Part shown: in pieces, positions 28,218 to 36,665 of the stretch
Layout: each line of letters opens with the position of its first letter
How positions within the stretch are numbered: position 1 is the stretch's first letter
Source of the DNA: Microvirga guangxiensis
GTDB lineage: Bacteria; Pseudomonadota; Alphaproteobacteria; Rhizobiales; Beijerinckiaceae
Assembly (NCBI RefSeq): GCF_900102135.1
Contig: NZ_FMVJ01000009.1
Span: 62,001 to 126,000, forward strand
DNA: 64,000 nt
Direction of reading: 5' to 3'
Notes under the pieces: model-generated
What the model saw: the letters and a program-made list of their open reading frames with translations, nothing else
What the model was told of the DNA's origin: nothing
The model's database searches: none
Position numbers and translations under genes: made by a program

Positions 28218-29186
28218 ATGTCCGTCTCATGCCCTGGGGCCGATCAAGATCCTACGCATGATTTCGCGGCAGTGGCTCCTCTCGCCCTTCTGACAGCTGA
28301 GGGCCGGATGCGTCACGTAGGGGTCGAGATCGAGTTCATGGGCCTGACCGCCAATGCCGCCGCGGATGCCCTTGCGCGTGATCTCGGAGGATCGATCTCC
28401 TCCGAGGATCCGCACGCGTTCAGGATCAATGGAACCCGGATTGGCAATCTGTTGGTTGAGACCGACCTGCGGTACGCTCATCCGGCGCGCTATCCCAACC
28501 TCCGCCTGAGGCTGCCTCCGAGGGCCGCTGCCTGGCTCGGAACCCTTGTCGAGCCCTTCGTCCCGCGCGAGTTGATTACAGTCCCTCTACCCGTCGCCCG
28601 ATTGCCGGAGGTCGACGCGGCCGTCGCAAGCCTGCAGGCGGCCGGAGCCCGCGGGCGCGGCGTGGTGCTGTGGGATGCGCTCGGGCTGCACTTCAACATC
28701 GATCCGCCGTCCCTCGATGCCGAGACGGTGACGGCCTACCTAAAAGCCTTCCTCCTCCTTAGCGACCACTTCCGGGGCGCCATCGCCCGCGGAAGGCGGC
28801 GGCTCGCCCTGATCCTCCCTCCCGACTATCCTCACGACTACAAGCGTCTTGTCCTGCATCCGGACTACCGCCCCAGCGTCGCGGATCTGACCAGGGACTA
28901 CCTGGCCGCGAACCCGACCCGCCGGCGGGCGCTCGACCTGCTGCCGCTCCTCGCTCATTTCGACCGGGAGCGGGTGCGCTCCCTGCTGCCGCACGAGAAG
29001 ATCGGTCCCCGGCCCGTGTTTCATTACCGCCTGCCGCTGGCTTATCCGGGCGATCCCGCCTGGAGCATCTTGCCGGACTGGAGCCGCTGGCTGGACGTGG
29101 AGCGCCTGGCGTCGGACACTGAAAGGCTGGCCGCGATGGCACGCGACGCCTTGAGCCGTTCAGCACGGTTCCCTCCACCTATCTGA
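28218..29186 (+). CDS. Amidoligase family protein (PF12224-like)
   Basis: The 322-residue product contains AEGRMRHVGVEIEFMGLTAN near the N terminus, the amidoligase signature (GVEiEF). Later conserved segments are WDALGLHFNIDPPSLDAETV and ILPPDYPHDYKRLVLHPDYR. Amidoligases are ATP-dependent enzymes related to glutamate-cysteine ligase and are expected to form amide bonds in peptide or cell-wall metabolism. The ATG at 28218 (or GTG 28215) is preferred because related proteins keep the TAxGRxRxVGVEIEF stretch. The usual partner, a glutamine amidotransferase, is not seen on either side, so this copy is an orphan. Confidence 0.8.
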   Translation: MSVSCPGADQDPTHDFAAVAPLALLTAEGRMRHVGVEIEFMGLTANAAADALARDLGGSISSEDPHAFRINGTRIGNLLVETDLRYAHPARYPNLRLRLPPRAAAWLGTLVEPFVPRELITVPLPVARLPEVDAAVASLQAAGARGRGVVLWDALGLHFNIDPPSLDAETVTAYLKAFLLLSDHFRGAIARGRRRLALILPPDYPHDYKRLVLHPDYRPSVADLTRDYLAANPTRRRALDLLPLLAHFDRERVRSLLPHEKIGPRPVFHYRLPLAYPGDPAWSILPDWSRWLDVERLASDTERLAAMARDALSRSARFPPPI

Positions 29187-29535
29187 CCGGATGGCTCGAA
29201 GGGGCCTCGGTTGCATACGCGCGACGATCCTCACCTCGTCCCCGACACGCATCCCCAATACTCAATTGAAAGCGCACGTCCTCAGGGTCGTACTGTCTGG
29301 TGGACGCGAGCGCATCCTGCATATGGCCGGCCCGTCGAGCGGTATCGGCCGCTGTTGGGCCCTCAACCAGACCACTGCCGCTAGCTGTGTTCGCGATCCG
29401 CAAGCCAAGCTCAGACATAGGGCGATCCATTGTCCGACGAGGGGTATTCAGGGTATCGAGCGTCGCGACTTGATCCTGCTCCGTCAGGGGGATCCGCCCG
29501 CGATAGCAGCCGTACAGTTTGCTGCCAGCCGACAC
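29179..29535 (-). CDS. Hypothetical protein with GTG start
   Basis: The 118-residue product begins with GTG at 29533-29535, only four bases after a perfect AGGAGG site, the main argument that it is real. It contains LDTLNTPRRTMDRPMSELGL, a helical middle and RQYDPEDVRFQLSIGDACRG. No signal peptide, membrane segment or family is recognised. Its 3' end overlaps the amidoligase 3' end by eight bases on the opposite strand. Confidence 0.45.
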   Translation of the reverse strand: MSAGSKLYGCYRGRIPLTEQDQVATLDTLNTPRRTMDRPMSELGLRIANTASGSGLVEGPTAADTARRAGHMQDALASTRQYDPEDVRFQLSIGDACRGRGEDRRAYATEAPSSHPVR

Positions 29536-29665
29536 TAAACCTCCTGCTCCTGCCTCTCGTTAGGCTCTCAGTGCCATTCCGAATGGGATGCTGAGGCGGG
29601 TTGAATGAAATGTCTCGTCTCTGGTGGCATCTCACACAAGGCTTGTCTCTGCTTTTGGCCTCTAA

Positions 29666-30604
29666 ATGGGCTCCATTGAAGAGGCTCATGGTAAAAGTCA
29701 TCAAAATGCCAAGGTCTCCGCTCGTGATCTCGGTATGAGCAAAGAGCCGAAGCAACCACGTCAACGTGGCAACACCAAACCGCAGAAAGATGAGGGTGCA
29801 GCAGCGCGCTCAGACACTGCCCGTAAGCCTCGTGTTGCTTCGAAGCGGAAAGCTGAGATGGCTCTGGACGTCCTGAGCGGCGGGGGATCCAGCGGTGTGA
29901 TGATAGCGGCAGAAGGCGATGATGTCTCCACTCGTCCGTTAATCCAAGGTGAAACTCCCGCAAGAGCCCGCAGCCTCATCATGGAAGGCTCTCCGAACGC
30001 GGTGGATCAGCAAGCACCCTGTAGCGAGTGTGGAAAGGAACCCCTGCCACCCGTGCAAACGGTTGCATTTGCGGATGCCCCTGCCTCCGGGAAAGCCGAT
30101 CAGGACCCTTTCGATAATCCACCTCTGCCCAATGGGAGTGCGGAGATGCGTGCCGCCCTAAAGCAAGAACCAACCCAGCATCAGCCAATAGCCCACGAGC
30201 TTAAGTCGGATCGCCGAGAGGATAGCAGAAGCTCCTTCCGTGCCGGCCTCGAAGATACGGCTCAACAAGCTATCAGAGTGTGGGCCCCACGCTTTCAGGC
30301 TGCGTCAGAACGGGCGAGAGGTGCCTCGGGACGTGTGAAGGTCTGGGCCCAAGAGAGAGCAGCGCGCAGGACACGTAAGAGCGATGAGGCTCAGGGATCG
30401 ACGAATCCAGTCTACCTCCTTGCCGCCATCACCCTTGGTATTCCGGCTTTGCTGCTGATCCCGCTGGTAGGGCTGAACCCAGGCGTCCAGGAAGGAACCT
30501 TCGCGACTGTTGTGGCGATCCTCGTCGGCTCTGCCTTTGTCACGGCTGCGGTGTTCGAGATCAAAAGGCTTGCTGATCAATCCTCGGACGAAGAGGAACA
30601 CTGA
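29666..30604 (+). CDS. Hypothetical protein with disordered N terminus and C-terminal membrane hairpin
   Basis: The 312-residue product is hydrophilic and probably disordered over its first 240 residues, with a possible CSECGK zinc knuckle. Basic stretches lie before two hydrophobic segments at the C terminus (PVYLLAAITLGIPALLLIPL and TFATVVAILVGSAFVTAAVF). The start is uncertain: ATG 29666 lacks a ribosome site and a later in-frame ATG (MSKEPKQPRQRG) is possible. No family is recognised. It converges on the ydcH-like gene, separated by a perfect hairpin. Confidence 0.55.
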   Translation: MGSIEEAHGKSHQNAKVSARDLGMSKEPKQPRQRGNTKPQKDEGAAARSDTARKPRVASKRKAEMALDVLSGGGSSGVMIAAEGDDVSTRPLIQGETPARARSLIMEGSPNAVDQQAPCSECGKEPLPPVQTVAFADAPASGKADQDPFDNPPLPNGSAEMRAALKQEPTQHQPIAHELKSDRREDSRSSFRAGLEDTAQQAIRVWAPRFQAASERARGASGRVKVWAQERAARRTRKSDEAQGSTNPVYLLAAITLGIPALLLIPLVGLNPGVQEGTFATVVAILVGSAFVTAAVFEIKRLADQSSDEEEH

Positions 30605-30639
30605 AACGCAGGGCAACCCTCCTTCCAGACTGAAATGGC

Positions 30640-30670
30640 GGTAGGCCGGAGCACATGTCTCCGGCCTACC
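30640..30670. terminator. Perfect 12-bp hairpin between convergent genes
   Basis: GGTAGGCCGGAG (30640-30651), a seven-base loop CACATGT and CTCCGGCCTACC (30659-30670) form a perfect stem between the stop of the 29666-30604 gene and the stop of ydcH. The lack of a T run makes intrinsic termination uncertain. Position and symmetry suggest a bidirectional terminator or 3'-end stabiliser. Confidence 0.6.
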
Positions 30671-30677
30671 GTTAGCG

Positions 30678-30863
30678 TCAGGCAGTCTGAGGGTTGGGCG
30701 TGGCCGCGCTCAGGGCGGCGATGCGGTCCTTCAGCGCCAGCTTCATCTTCTTCAGCCGCACGACCTCACTCCTGTTAGGCAAACGGGACTTGAGTTCGCG
30801 GATGAGCTGAAGATCCACTTTTTCATGGAGATTCTTGAGACGCTGGATGGTACGGGACTGCAT
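30678..30863 (-). CDS. YdcH family (DUF465) small protein
   Basis: The 61-residue product, with GAGGAGAGCCCT before its ATG, reads as one long helical hairpin: RLKNLHEKVDLQLIRELKSR, then VRLKKMKLALKDRIAALSAA. LKK.KLaLKDeI is the DUF465 signature. Family members are small cytoplasmic proteins of unknown role, widespread in alphaproteobacteria. The predicted promoter lies in the 286-base gap before the truncated cyclase. Confidence 0.85.
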   Translation of the reverse strand: MQSRTIQRLKNLHEKVDLQLIRELKSRLPNRSEVVRLKKMKLALKDRIAALSAATPNPQTA

Positions 30864-31149
30864 AGGGCTCTCCTCTTGTGAGTTGTTCTCACGAGAGCGC
30901 TCGCAGCCGTGGCGATGGAACTGGCCCTTGGCACCGAGCGCGCTCGGTGCGGCCCGACATCACGACCGGCATTGCTGATCGTCAGAGGGGCCCGGTCCGC
31001 ACGGATTCGAGAGTAGGGAGCCAGAGTTCAGGCTTCAAGAGGGCTTGCGTTGCATTTTCCCTGAGTTCCTCCGGCCCGCCCATCAGCGGGCTGTGGGTGA
31101 CGTCGTCCCACAAGCCTCCACCCGGCCCGGGGTTGAGGACGGACCCGGC

Positions 31150-32216
31150 TCATTCAGCCTTCGCTTCAACTGGGTGGACGACGGCCAGCGTTGTGTGATG
31201 CAGGCGCACGCAGTTTCGACCCGCGGCCTTAGCTTGGTACAGGGCGTTGTCGGCAGCCTCGAGCAGGGTATCTGCAGGCGTTGAGAGCGAAGGCCGCGCC
31301 GAGGCGATGCCGATGCTGACGGTAGCCAAGCCATGGGAGTTGCGCTTGTGCTCGATGCCCATCAACATAATGGCCTCGCGGATCTCCTCGGCGATCATCC
31401 GGGCGCCAGACGGATCCGTGTCCGGCAGCAGGACGGTGAACTCCTCCCCACCATACCGCGCGGCCAGATCGCGCGGACGCTCCACGTGTTCCTTAAGCGT
31501 GCTCGCAATCGCGCAAAGAAGATCGTCGCCTTTGCCATGGCCATAGTGGTCGTTGTAGGCCTTGAAGAAGTCGGCGTCGACGTAGAGCAGCGACAGCCAG
31601 GACCCGGTGCGGATCGCCTGGCGGCGCTCCCTTTCGAAGAACTCCCGAAACGTGCGGCGGTTGGCCAATCCGGTGAGGTCGTCTGTGCTGGCCAACTGTA
31701 CGAGCTTCGCCTCGGCGCTCGTGCGGCGGCGCAACTCGCGCTGGAACAGGTAGGTCAGGCCCATCACGGCGGCGCAGAGCAGGAGCGTGAGCCCGCTCTG
31801 GATGAGGGCCTTCTGCCTCCAGGGAGCTAGGAACTCGTCCACGCCCTTCGAGACGGTCAAGAACAGGGGAAGCCCGTCGATGCGCTTGAAGGTGTAGAGT
31901 CGACGGACTCCGTCGAGCGCCGCCGTTCCGTCGAAGGTGCCCGAGCTCTCCCGGATGAAGCGCTGCACGTTTGGGGTGTCGCTTAGGTCCTGATTGATCT
32001 GGCGTTCAAGATACGGCTGCCGGACCAGCACGATGCCATCGTCGCGAAACAGGGTGATCGATCCGTCCCGACCCATGTCCAACCCCTTCAGCCGGTCGTG
32101 GATCTTGGACAGGGATATCCCGCTGACCACCACGCCTCCGAAGCTGCCATCGGGCTGCGACAACCGCAGGCTGAGAGCGATGGAGAGTTCATTGCCCCTG
32201 AGCCTGCTTGCAAACG
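31150..32216 (-). pseudogene. Diguanylate cyclase (GGDEF), N terminus removed by an IS1595 insertion
   Basis: The minus-strand frame is open from the IS border at 32216 (FASRLRGNELSIAL, then LSQPDGSFGGVVVSGISLSK) but has no ATG start. It encodes the second half of a dCache/PDC sensor domain, a membrane helix (LIQSGLTLLLCAAVMGLTYL) and a full GGDEF domain with GGEEF. The RPRD inhibitory site lies five residues before it. The catalytic residues are intact. The intact gene would make cyclic di-GMP in response to a periplasmic signal. Without its start and first helix it is probably silent, unless a promoter and start come from the IS. Confidence 0.85.
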
Positions 32217-33471
32217 GGGGTCAGCACAAGATCTGTTCCTGATTATACGCCGGCATTATCAACCAAACACAGCTTTTCCTTTGCAGCGAAACTTTTGCGT
32301 GAGATTCTGATCACGTTATCGACGGGAGGTCGCGATGGAAGTGTCTGTGCGTGAGGTACTGGCGAGGATCACCACCGTGCCGGACATGGTCCGAGCCTTC
32401 CGGAACGAGGACCATTGCCGGCGATTGCTCGAGGCGATGGTCTGGCCCAATGGGAGGATTTGCCCCGCCTGCGGCTATCGCCGCTCCATTGCCCTGATGG
32501 GCCGGGAGAATGGGAAGCGTGCACGGCCCGGGCTGTATCAGTGCTCGGACGTCACCTGCCGGTTTCAGTTCACCGTCACCACCCGCACGCCCCTGCACGC
32601 GACGAAGCTTCCCCTTCGGGTCTGGCTGTCCGGCCTGTGGCTGATGCTGCAGTCGGACAAGGGCATCTCGTCAATCCGCTTGGCGGAAGCGCTCGGCGTC
32701 AGCCAGCCGACCGCCTGGCGCATGGGACATGCCCTGCGCCTAATGGTTGGGCGCGAGCAGGCCCTGGATGGTGTCGTTGAGATCGACGGGCTCTATGTGG
32801 GTAGCAAGCCGCGGCGGGAGAAGAACTATTCTCCACCCGGGCGTGGACGCAAAGGCCAGCCGAAAACCTTGAAAACACCGGCGCTTGTGGCCGTGCAGCG
32901 GCCGCCGGATGTAAGCGTCGGTGCGCCGTCTGGGGAGGTTCGAGCAGCGGTGATCGAGGATCTCTCAGAGTCCGAAGCCGATCGGGTTCTCACGGAAGCC
33001 GTCGATCCTAGCGCCCATCTGATGAGTGATGAATGGAAAGCCTTCGTGTCCTTGGGCAGTGCCTTTGCAGCTCATGACACGGTTCACCATAAGGCTCGCG
33101 AGTACGCGCGTGGTCCGGTTCACATCAACTCAGCCGAGGGCTTCAACGACCGGATCCGTCGCACGGTCTCTGGCGTGTTCCATCACATCAGCCCGCATCA
33201 CGCGGATCTCTACTTCAATGAAATCGGCTTTCGGTGGTCACAGCGTGTGGTCACCGGACAAGCGCCACGACGAACGCGCAAGGGACGGCCGGTGACCAGA
33301 ACCCTGTGGGCGAGAATACCGCCTGCCCTGCAGCTCCCAGCGGTGTTTCGCTTCGCCATCGGACGGGAGATGCGCCGAACGAAGGCTGGCGGGATCGACC
33401 TTCTCTCGAAAGTAGCTGTCTTTGGTTGATAATGCCGGCGCTCAATCAGGAACACATCTTGCGCTGACCCC
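32217..33471 (+). mobile_element. IS1595-family (ISXO2-like) insertion sequence, 1255 bp
   Basis: The ends match over about 50 bases: left GGGGTCAGCACAAGATCTGT and right, on the minus strand, GGGGTCAGCGCAAGATGTGT. Each continues through TTCCTGATT to GCCGGCATTATCAACCAAA. One transposase gene lies inside. IS1595 elements normally make an 8-bp target duplication, but the flanks (TGCAAACG on the left, AGAGAAGA on the right) differ. The two sides therefore no longer derive from one insertion event. Confidence 0.9.
32335..33429 (+). CDS. IS1595-family transposase
   Basis: The 364-residue DDE transposase has an N-terminal zinc ribbon (CPACG around residue 44, then CSDVTC). A helix-turn-helix follows (ISSIRLAEALGVSQPTAWRM), then the ISXO2-type catalytic domain: VVEIDGLYVGSKPR (first Asp), HLMSDEWKAFVSLG (second Asp) and HINSAEGFNDRIRR, with the family's Glu/Asn-rich third motif. 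The length is complete and no frameshift is seen, so it may still be active. ATG 32335 follows a GGGAGG ribosome site. Confidence 0.92.
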   Translation: MEVSVREVLARITTVPDMVRAFRNEDHCRRLLEAMVWPNGRICPACGYRRSIALMGRENGKRARPGLYQCSDVTCRFQFTVTTRTPLHATKLPLRVWLSGLWLMLQSDKGISSIRLAEALGVSQPTAWRMGHALRLMVGREQALDGVVEIDGLYVGSKPRREKNYSPPGRGRKGQPKTLKTPALVAVQRPPDVSVGAPSGEVRAAVIEDLSESEADRVLTEAVDPSAHLMSDEWKAFVSLGSAFAAHDTVHHKAREYARGPVHINSAEGFNDRIRRTVSGVFHHISPHHADLYFNEIGFRWSQRVVTGQAPRRTRKGRPVTRTLWARIPPALQLPAVFRFAIGREMRRTKAGGIDLLSKVAVFG

Positions 33472-33514
33472 AGAGAAGACCAGAACATTTCCCGCAATCA
33501 TTGCCCGGATTGAC

Positions 33515-33584
33515 AATTGGTTAGGCCAATTCAGACAATGCTTGCCAAGTGCTGCGTGTTCGTCTAGCTTTTTGGTATAACCAA
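33515..33584. promoter_or_regulatory. Operator pair upstream of the TRAP operon
   Basis: A perfect palindrome TTGGTATAACCAA lies at 33572-33584, 37 bases before the dctP start. A degenerate palindrome AATTGGTTAGGCCAATT lies at 33515-33531. The perfect site matches the GntR-type operator layout (TGGT-N-ACCA) and recurs twice before the aldolase gene at 37649-37705. The natural ligand protein is the GntR regulator at 41186-41890. Confidence 0.75.
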
Positions 33585-33620
33585 TAAGAACAGCATAACA
33601 ATTCAATGGAGGAGACAAGA

Positions 33621-34619
33621 ATGCTGAAGTCGATGATTCGTGGCTTGGCCACAGCCGCCGTGATGATCGCTGCGACCGCAGCAAGCGCTCAGACCAACTT
33701 TACCCTTTCGACGCCTGATCCGGACAATTCCGAGATCACTCTGGCAGCCAACAAATTTGCCGAGCTCGTGTCGCAGAAGACAGGCGGCAAGGTCACGGTC
33801 AAAGTGTTCCCGAACGGCCAGCTCTATGGCGGCGATCCTTCAGCGGCGGTGAAGCAGCTCGCGGGCGGATCGCTCGATATGCTGCTTCTCTCGACCTCGC
33901 TCTATGCCAATTTCAACCCGAAGTTTACGGCGATTTCAGTTCCGTACCTCTTCACCGACACTGCCCAGCTCCGCTCCTACCTCTCGGGGCCGATGGGGCA
34001 GGAGCTTGTTGCCGACTTGAACAAGATCGGCATTCAGGGGCTTGGCCTGTGGCCGCGGCCGTTCCGGCAGATGACCAATTCCCGCAAGCCGATCACGAGC
34101 CCGCAGGACTTGGCCGGTCTGAAGTTCCGTGTGCCGAACAATCCTCTCTGGGTCGAGTTCTTCAAAAAGATGGGGGCGGCTCCGACTCCCATGGCCTTTG
34201 CTGAGGTTTACAACGCTCTGCAGCTGAAGGTCATCGACGGGCAGGAGAACCCGATCAACATTCCGGTCACGGCTAAGTTCTACGAGGTCCAATCCTACGC
34301 CACCATGAGCAACCACATGGCGGATGGTTGGGTGCTCGGCATCAACCCCGCCAAGTATAAGGCGCTTCCTGAGGACCAGAAGGCGGCTATCAAGCAGGCC
34401 GCTGTCGAGGCCGAGGCCTGGAAGGTTGAGAACGATGCCGCCGATGAAGGCAAGTCAATCGCGACACTGACCGAAAAGGGCATGAAGGTCGAGCGCCTCA
34501 CGCCCGAGCAGCAGAAAGCCTTCGCAGCTGTTGCCAAGGAGTTGTTCCCCACCTTCGCACAGTTAGTGAAGGATCAGGCTTTCTTCGACCGCACCATTGC
34601 GGCTGTCGGCAAGCAATAA
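33621..34619 (+). CDS. dctP: TRAP transporter periplasmic binding protein (DctP family)
   Basis: The 332-residue product starts at ATG 33621. An upstream in-frame ATG contains the GGAGGAGAC ribosome site and is rejected. The signal peptide is MLKSMIRGLATAAVMIAATA with a cleavage-like ASAQT. The DctP fold is evident: NEITLAANKFAELV-type start, GGDPSAAVKQLAGGSLDMLL, then DLAGLKFRVPNNPLWVEFFK with the Arg that binds the substrate carboxylate, and NALQLKVIDGQENPINI. It delivers a carboxylate-type substrate to the DctQ/M permease. It is the first gene of the operon behind the operators. Confidence 0.93.
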   Translation: MLKSMIRGLATAAVMIAATAASAQTNFTLSTPDPDNSEITLAANKFAELVSQKTGGKVTVKVFPNGQLYGGDPSAAVKQLAGGSLDMLLLSTSLYANFNPKFTAISVPYLFTDTAQLRSYLSGPMGQELVADLNKIGIQGLGLWPRPFRQMTNSRKPITSPQDLAGLKFRVPNNPLWVEFFKKMGAAPTPMAFAEVYNALQLKVIDGQENPINIPVTAKFYEVQSYATMSNHMADGWVLGINPAKYKALPEDQKAAIKQAAVEAEAWKVENDAADEGKSIATLTEKGMKVERLTPEQQKAFAAVAKELFPTFAQLVKDQAFFDRTIAAVGKQ

Positions 34620-34683
34620 AAATCGACTTCATCCAAGAGCGCTGGCCGCACTTGCGGCCGGCGCCGATTAGGGAGTTGGTGCC

Positions 34684-35241
34684 ATGGCTCATCAACCGTC
34701 ACTTCTTGGCAAGTTTGTTAAACTCACAGCCGATTTCGCGGCTGGAGCGACGGCCGCTGGCATCTTGATCGTGGTGCTGGTGCAGGTTGTGAGCCGCCTG
34801 ATTGGCAGTCCCGTTTCCTGGTCAGAAGAGGCCACCCGCTATCTCTTTGTCTGGATGGTTTTCCTTGGGCTGGCGGCAGGTTTCCGGACCGTCGAAAGCG
34901 CGAGGGTCGTGGTGTTCATCGCCGCAATCCCAGGTGTGTTCCGGCGACTCGCTGTCCCGATCTATGTCATTTCTTCGATTTTGTTCTTTGTTCTCATGGG
35001 ATGGACTGGGCTCAGCCTTGTCAATCTACAGATCATGATGAACGAAGAGACGGCGACTTTGCCCATTCCGATGTGGGTGATTGGGCTGATCATGCCGATC
35101 TCGGCCATTCTGGCCATTCTGGCCATTTTTGAATCGCTGAAGACGAACCGGGATCTCATCGCGCTTCCGGAAGTCGGTGTCCCTCCGCAGGTTGACCTTG
35201 AGGAGCCTGACGTTTACGTTTCGAAAGGGCATTCGTCATGA
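34684..35241 (+). CDS. dctQ: TRAP transporter small permease (DctQ family)
   Basis: The 185-residue membrane protein has four hydrophobic segments: AAGILIVVLVQVVSRLIGSP, SEEATRYLFVWMVFLGLAAG, VPIYVISSILFFVLMGWTGL and MWVIGLIMPISAILAILAIF. SWSEEatRYLFVWmvflG is the DctQ family block. It pairs with DctM, whose ATG overlaps its stop, so the two are made in fixed ratio. Confidence 0.92.
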   Translation: MAHQPSLLGKFVKLTADFAAGATAAGILIVVLVQVVSRLIGSPVSWSEEATRYLFVWMVFLGLAAGFRTVESARVVVFIAAIPGVFRRLAVPIYVISSILFFVLMGWTGLSLVNLQIMMNEETATLPIPMWVIGLIMPISAILAILAIFESLKTNRDLIALPEVGVPPQVDLEEPDVYVSKGHSS

Positions 35242-36518
35242 GCATTGCGCTTCTTCTTCTCTTTCTCGGATTGTCAGCCCTCGGTGTTCCTTTGGCGGTG
35301 GCGCTTGGTCTTGCCAGCGCCGCGGTCATCATGATGTTCACCTCAACGCCGATCGATCTGCTGTCGCAGAGCATGTTCTCGGCGATGAACTCCTTCCTGC
35401 TCGTGGCGGTGCCGCTCTTCATCCTCGTCGGACACTTCATGGAGCGGGGACGCGTGGCTGAGCGCATCTTTGACTTCGCCGAAGCGATGGTCGGCTGGAT
35501 GCCTGGCGGCCTGGGTCACGTGAACGTGGTCTCCTCCGTGATCTTCGGCGGTATCTCTGGATCGTCTGTCGCTGATATTGCATCGGTGGGTGCTATCGAA
35601 ATCAAGGCCATGGAGCGGCATGGTTTTCCGAAGGGCTATGCGGTCGGCATGACCCTGGTCACTTCAACGCTATCCTCCATCATCCCCCCATCCATCTTGG
35701 TGGTGATCGCAGGCTCAATCGCTAACGTGTCGATCGGAACGTTGCTGGTGGCTGGCTTGATCCCTGGCCTGTTCATCGCCTTCGTGTTCATGGTATTTAA
35801 CCATTTCTACGCGGTGCATTACGGCTACAACCCGCCTTCGCCGTTTAATTTCCGCCTCGTTGTAACAACAGGGCTTCGCGCCATCCTGCCGATGCTCACG
35901 CCTGTCATCCTGCTCGGCGGCATCGTCAACGGGTTCTTCACACCGACCGAAGCTGCCGCTATCGCGGTTGTATATACGATGCTGCTGTCGGTGATCGTTT
36001 ATCGCACGATCCCTCCCCTCGAGATCTGGAATATCCTCGTTGAGACTGCTCGCGCGTCCGGTACGATCCTGTTCATCGCAGCAACTGCAAAACTCGCAGC
36101 CTGGGTGTTCGCCTTCGACGGGTTGCCGGTTCAAGTCGCCGAGTTCCTGGCCGGTATCAGCACCGGTCCGACGATGGCGTTGTTCCTGATCTTCTTGTTC
36201 CTGATCGTGGTTGGAATGTTCATGGATGCGATTGCGGCCATGTTCATCCTCATTCCGGTGTTGCTGCCCCCCGCTCTCAAGATGGGCATCGATCCGATGC
36301 ACTTCCTGATCGTGATGGTCATCACGCTCACCCTGGGCTTGGTGACGCCGCCTGTCGGCGTGTGCCTCTTCGCGGTTTCGCAGGTAGCTAAGATGTCGAT
36401 CGAGGATGTCATCCGCGGATCCATGGTGCCGGTGCTGATCCTGACCGCCGCAATCCTGGCGCTGGTTCTGTTCCCAGTTCTGACCTTAGGGCCAATCAGA
36501 CTCCTCGGACTCTACTGA
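35238..36518 (+). CDS. dctM: TRAP transporter large permease (DctM family)
   Basis: The 426-residue protein with about 11-12 membrane segments is the Na+-coupled translocation subunit. Diagnostic segments are SAMNSFLLVAVPLFILVGHF, GGISGSSVADIASVGAIEIK, STLSSIIPPSILVVIAGSIA and NGFFTPTEAAAIAVVYTMLL, then TLGLVTPPVGVCLFAVSQVA. The length and motif order are canonical. It overlaps dctQ by ATGA. Confidence 0.95.
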   Translation: MSIALLLLFLGLSALGVPLAVALGLASAAVIMMFTSTPIDLLSQSMFSAMNSFLLVAVPLFILVGHFMERGRVAERIFDFAEAMVGWMPGGLGHVNVVSSVIFGGISGSSVADIASVGAIEIKAMERHGFPKGYAVGMTLVTSTLSSIIPPSILVVIAGSIANVSIGTLLVAGLIPGLFIAFVFMVFNHFYAVHYGYNPPSPFNFRLVVTTGLRAILPMLTPVILLGGIVNGFFTPTEAAAIAVVYTMLLSVIVYRTIPPLEIWNILVETARASGTILFIAATAKLAAWVFAFDGLPVQVAEFLAGISTGPTMALFLIFLFLIVVGMFMDAIAAMFILIPVLLPPALKMGIDPMHFLIVMVITLTLGLVTPPVGVCLFAVSQVAKMSIEDVIRGSMVPVLILTAAILALVLFPVLTLGPIRLLGLY

Positions 36519-36665
36519 CGGCTCCGTAAATCACAGAGGGCCGGGGACGTCAGCTTCCGGTCCTTCATTCTTCCCGGCGAGGGCAGGGGGAGTTTTTCAG
36601 GGCGATTCCAAACCTCACGTGCGCCGTATGGATCGCCGCAACTGATGTGCAGAAAGTAGTGTCGC

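Noticed and set aside
33936-34316. Minus-strand frame inside dctP
   Set aside because: Antisense shadow within an unambiguous TRAP binding-protein gene.
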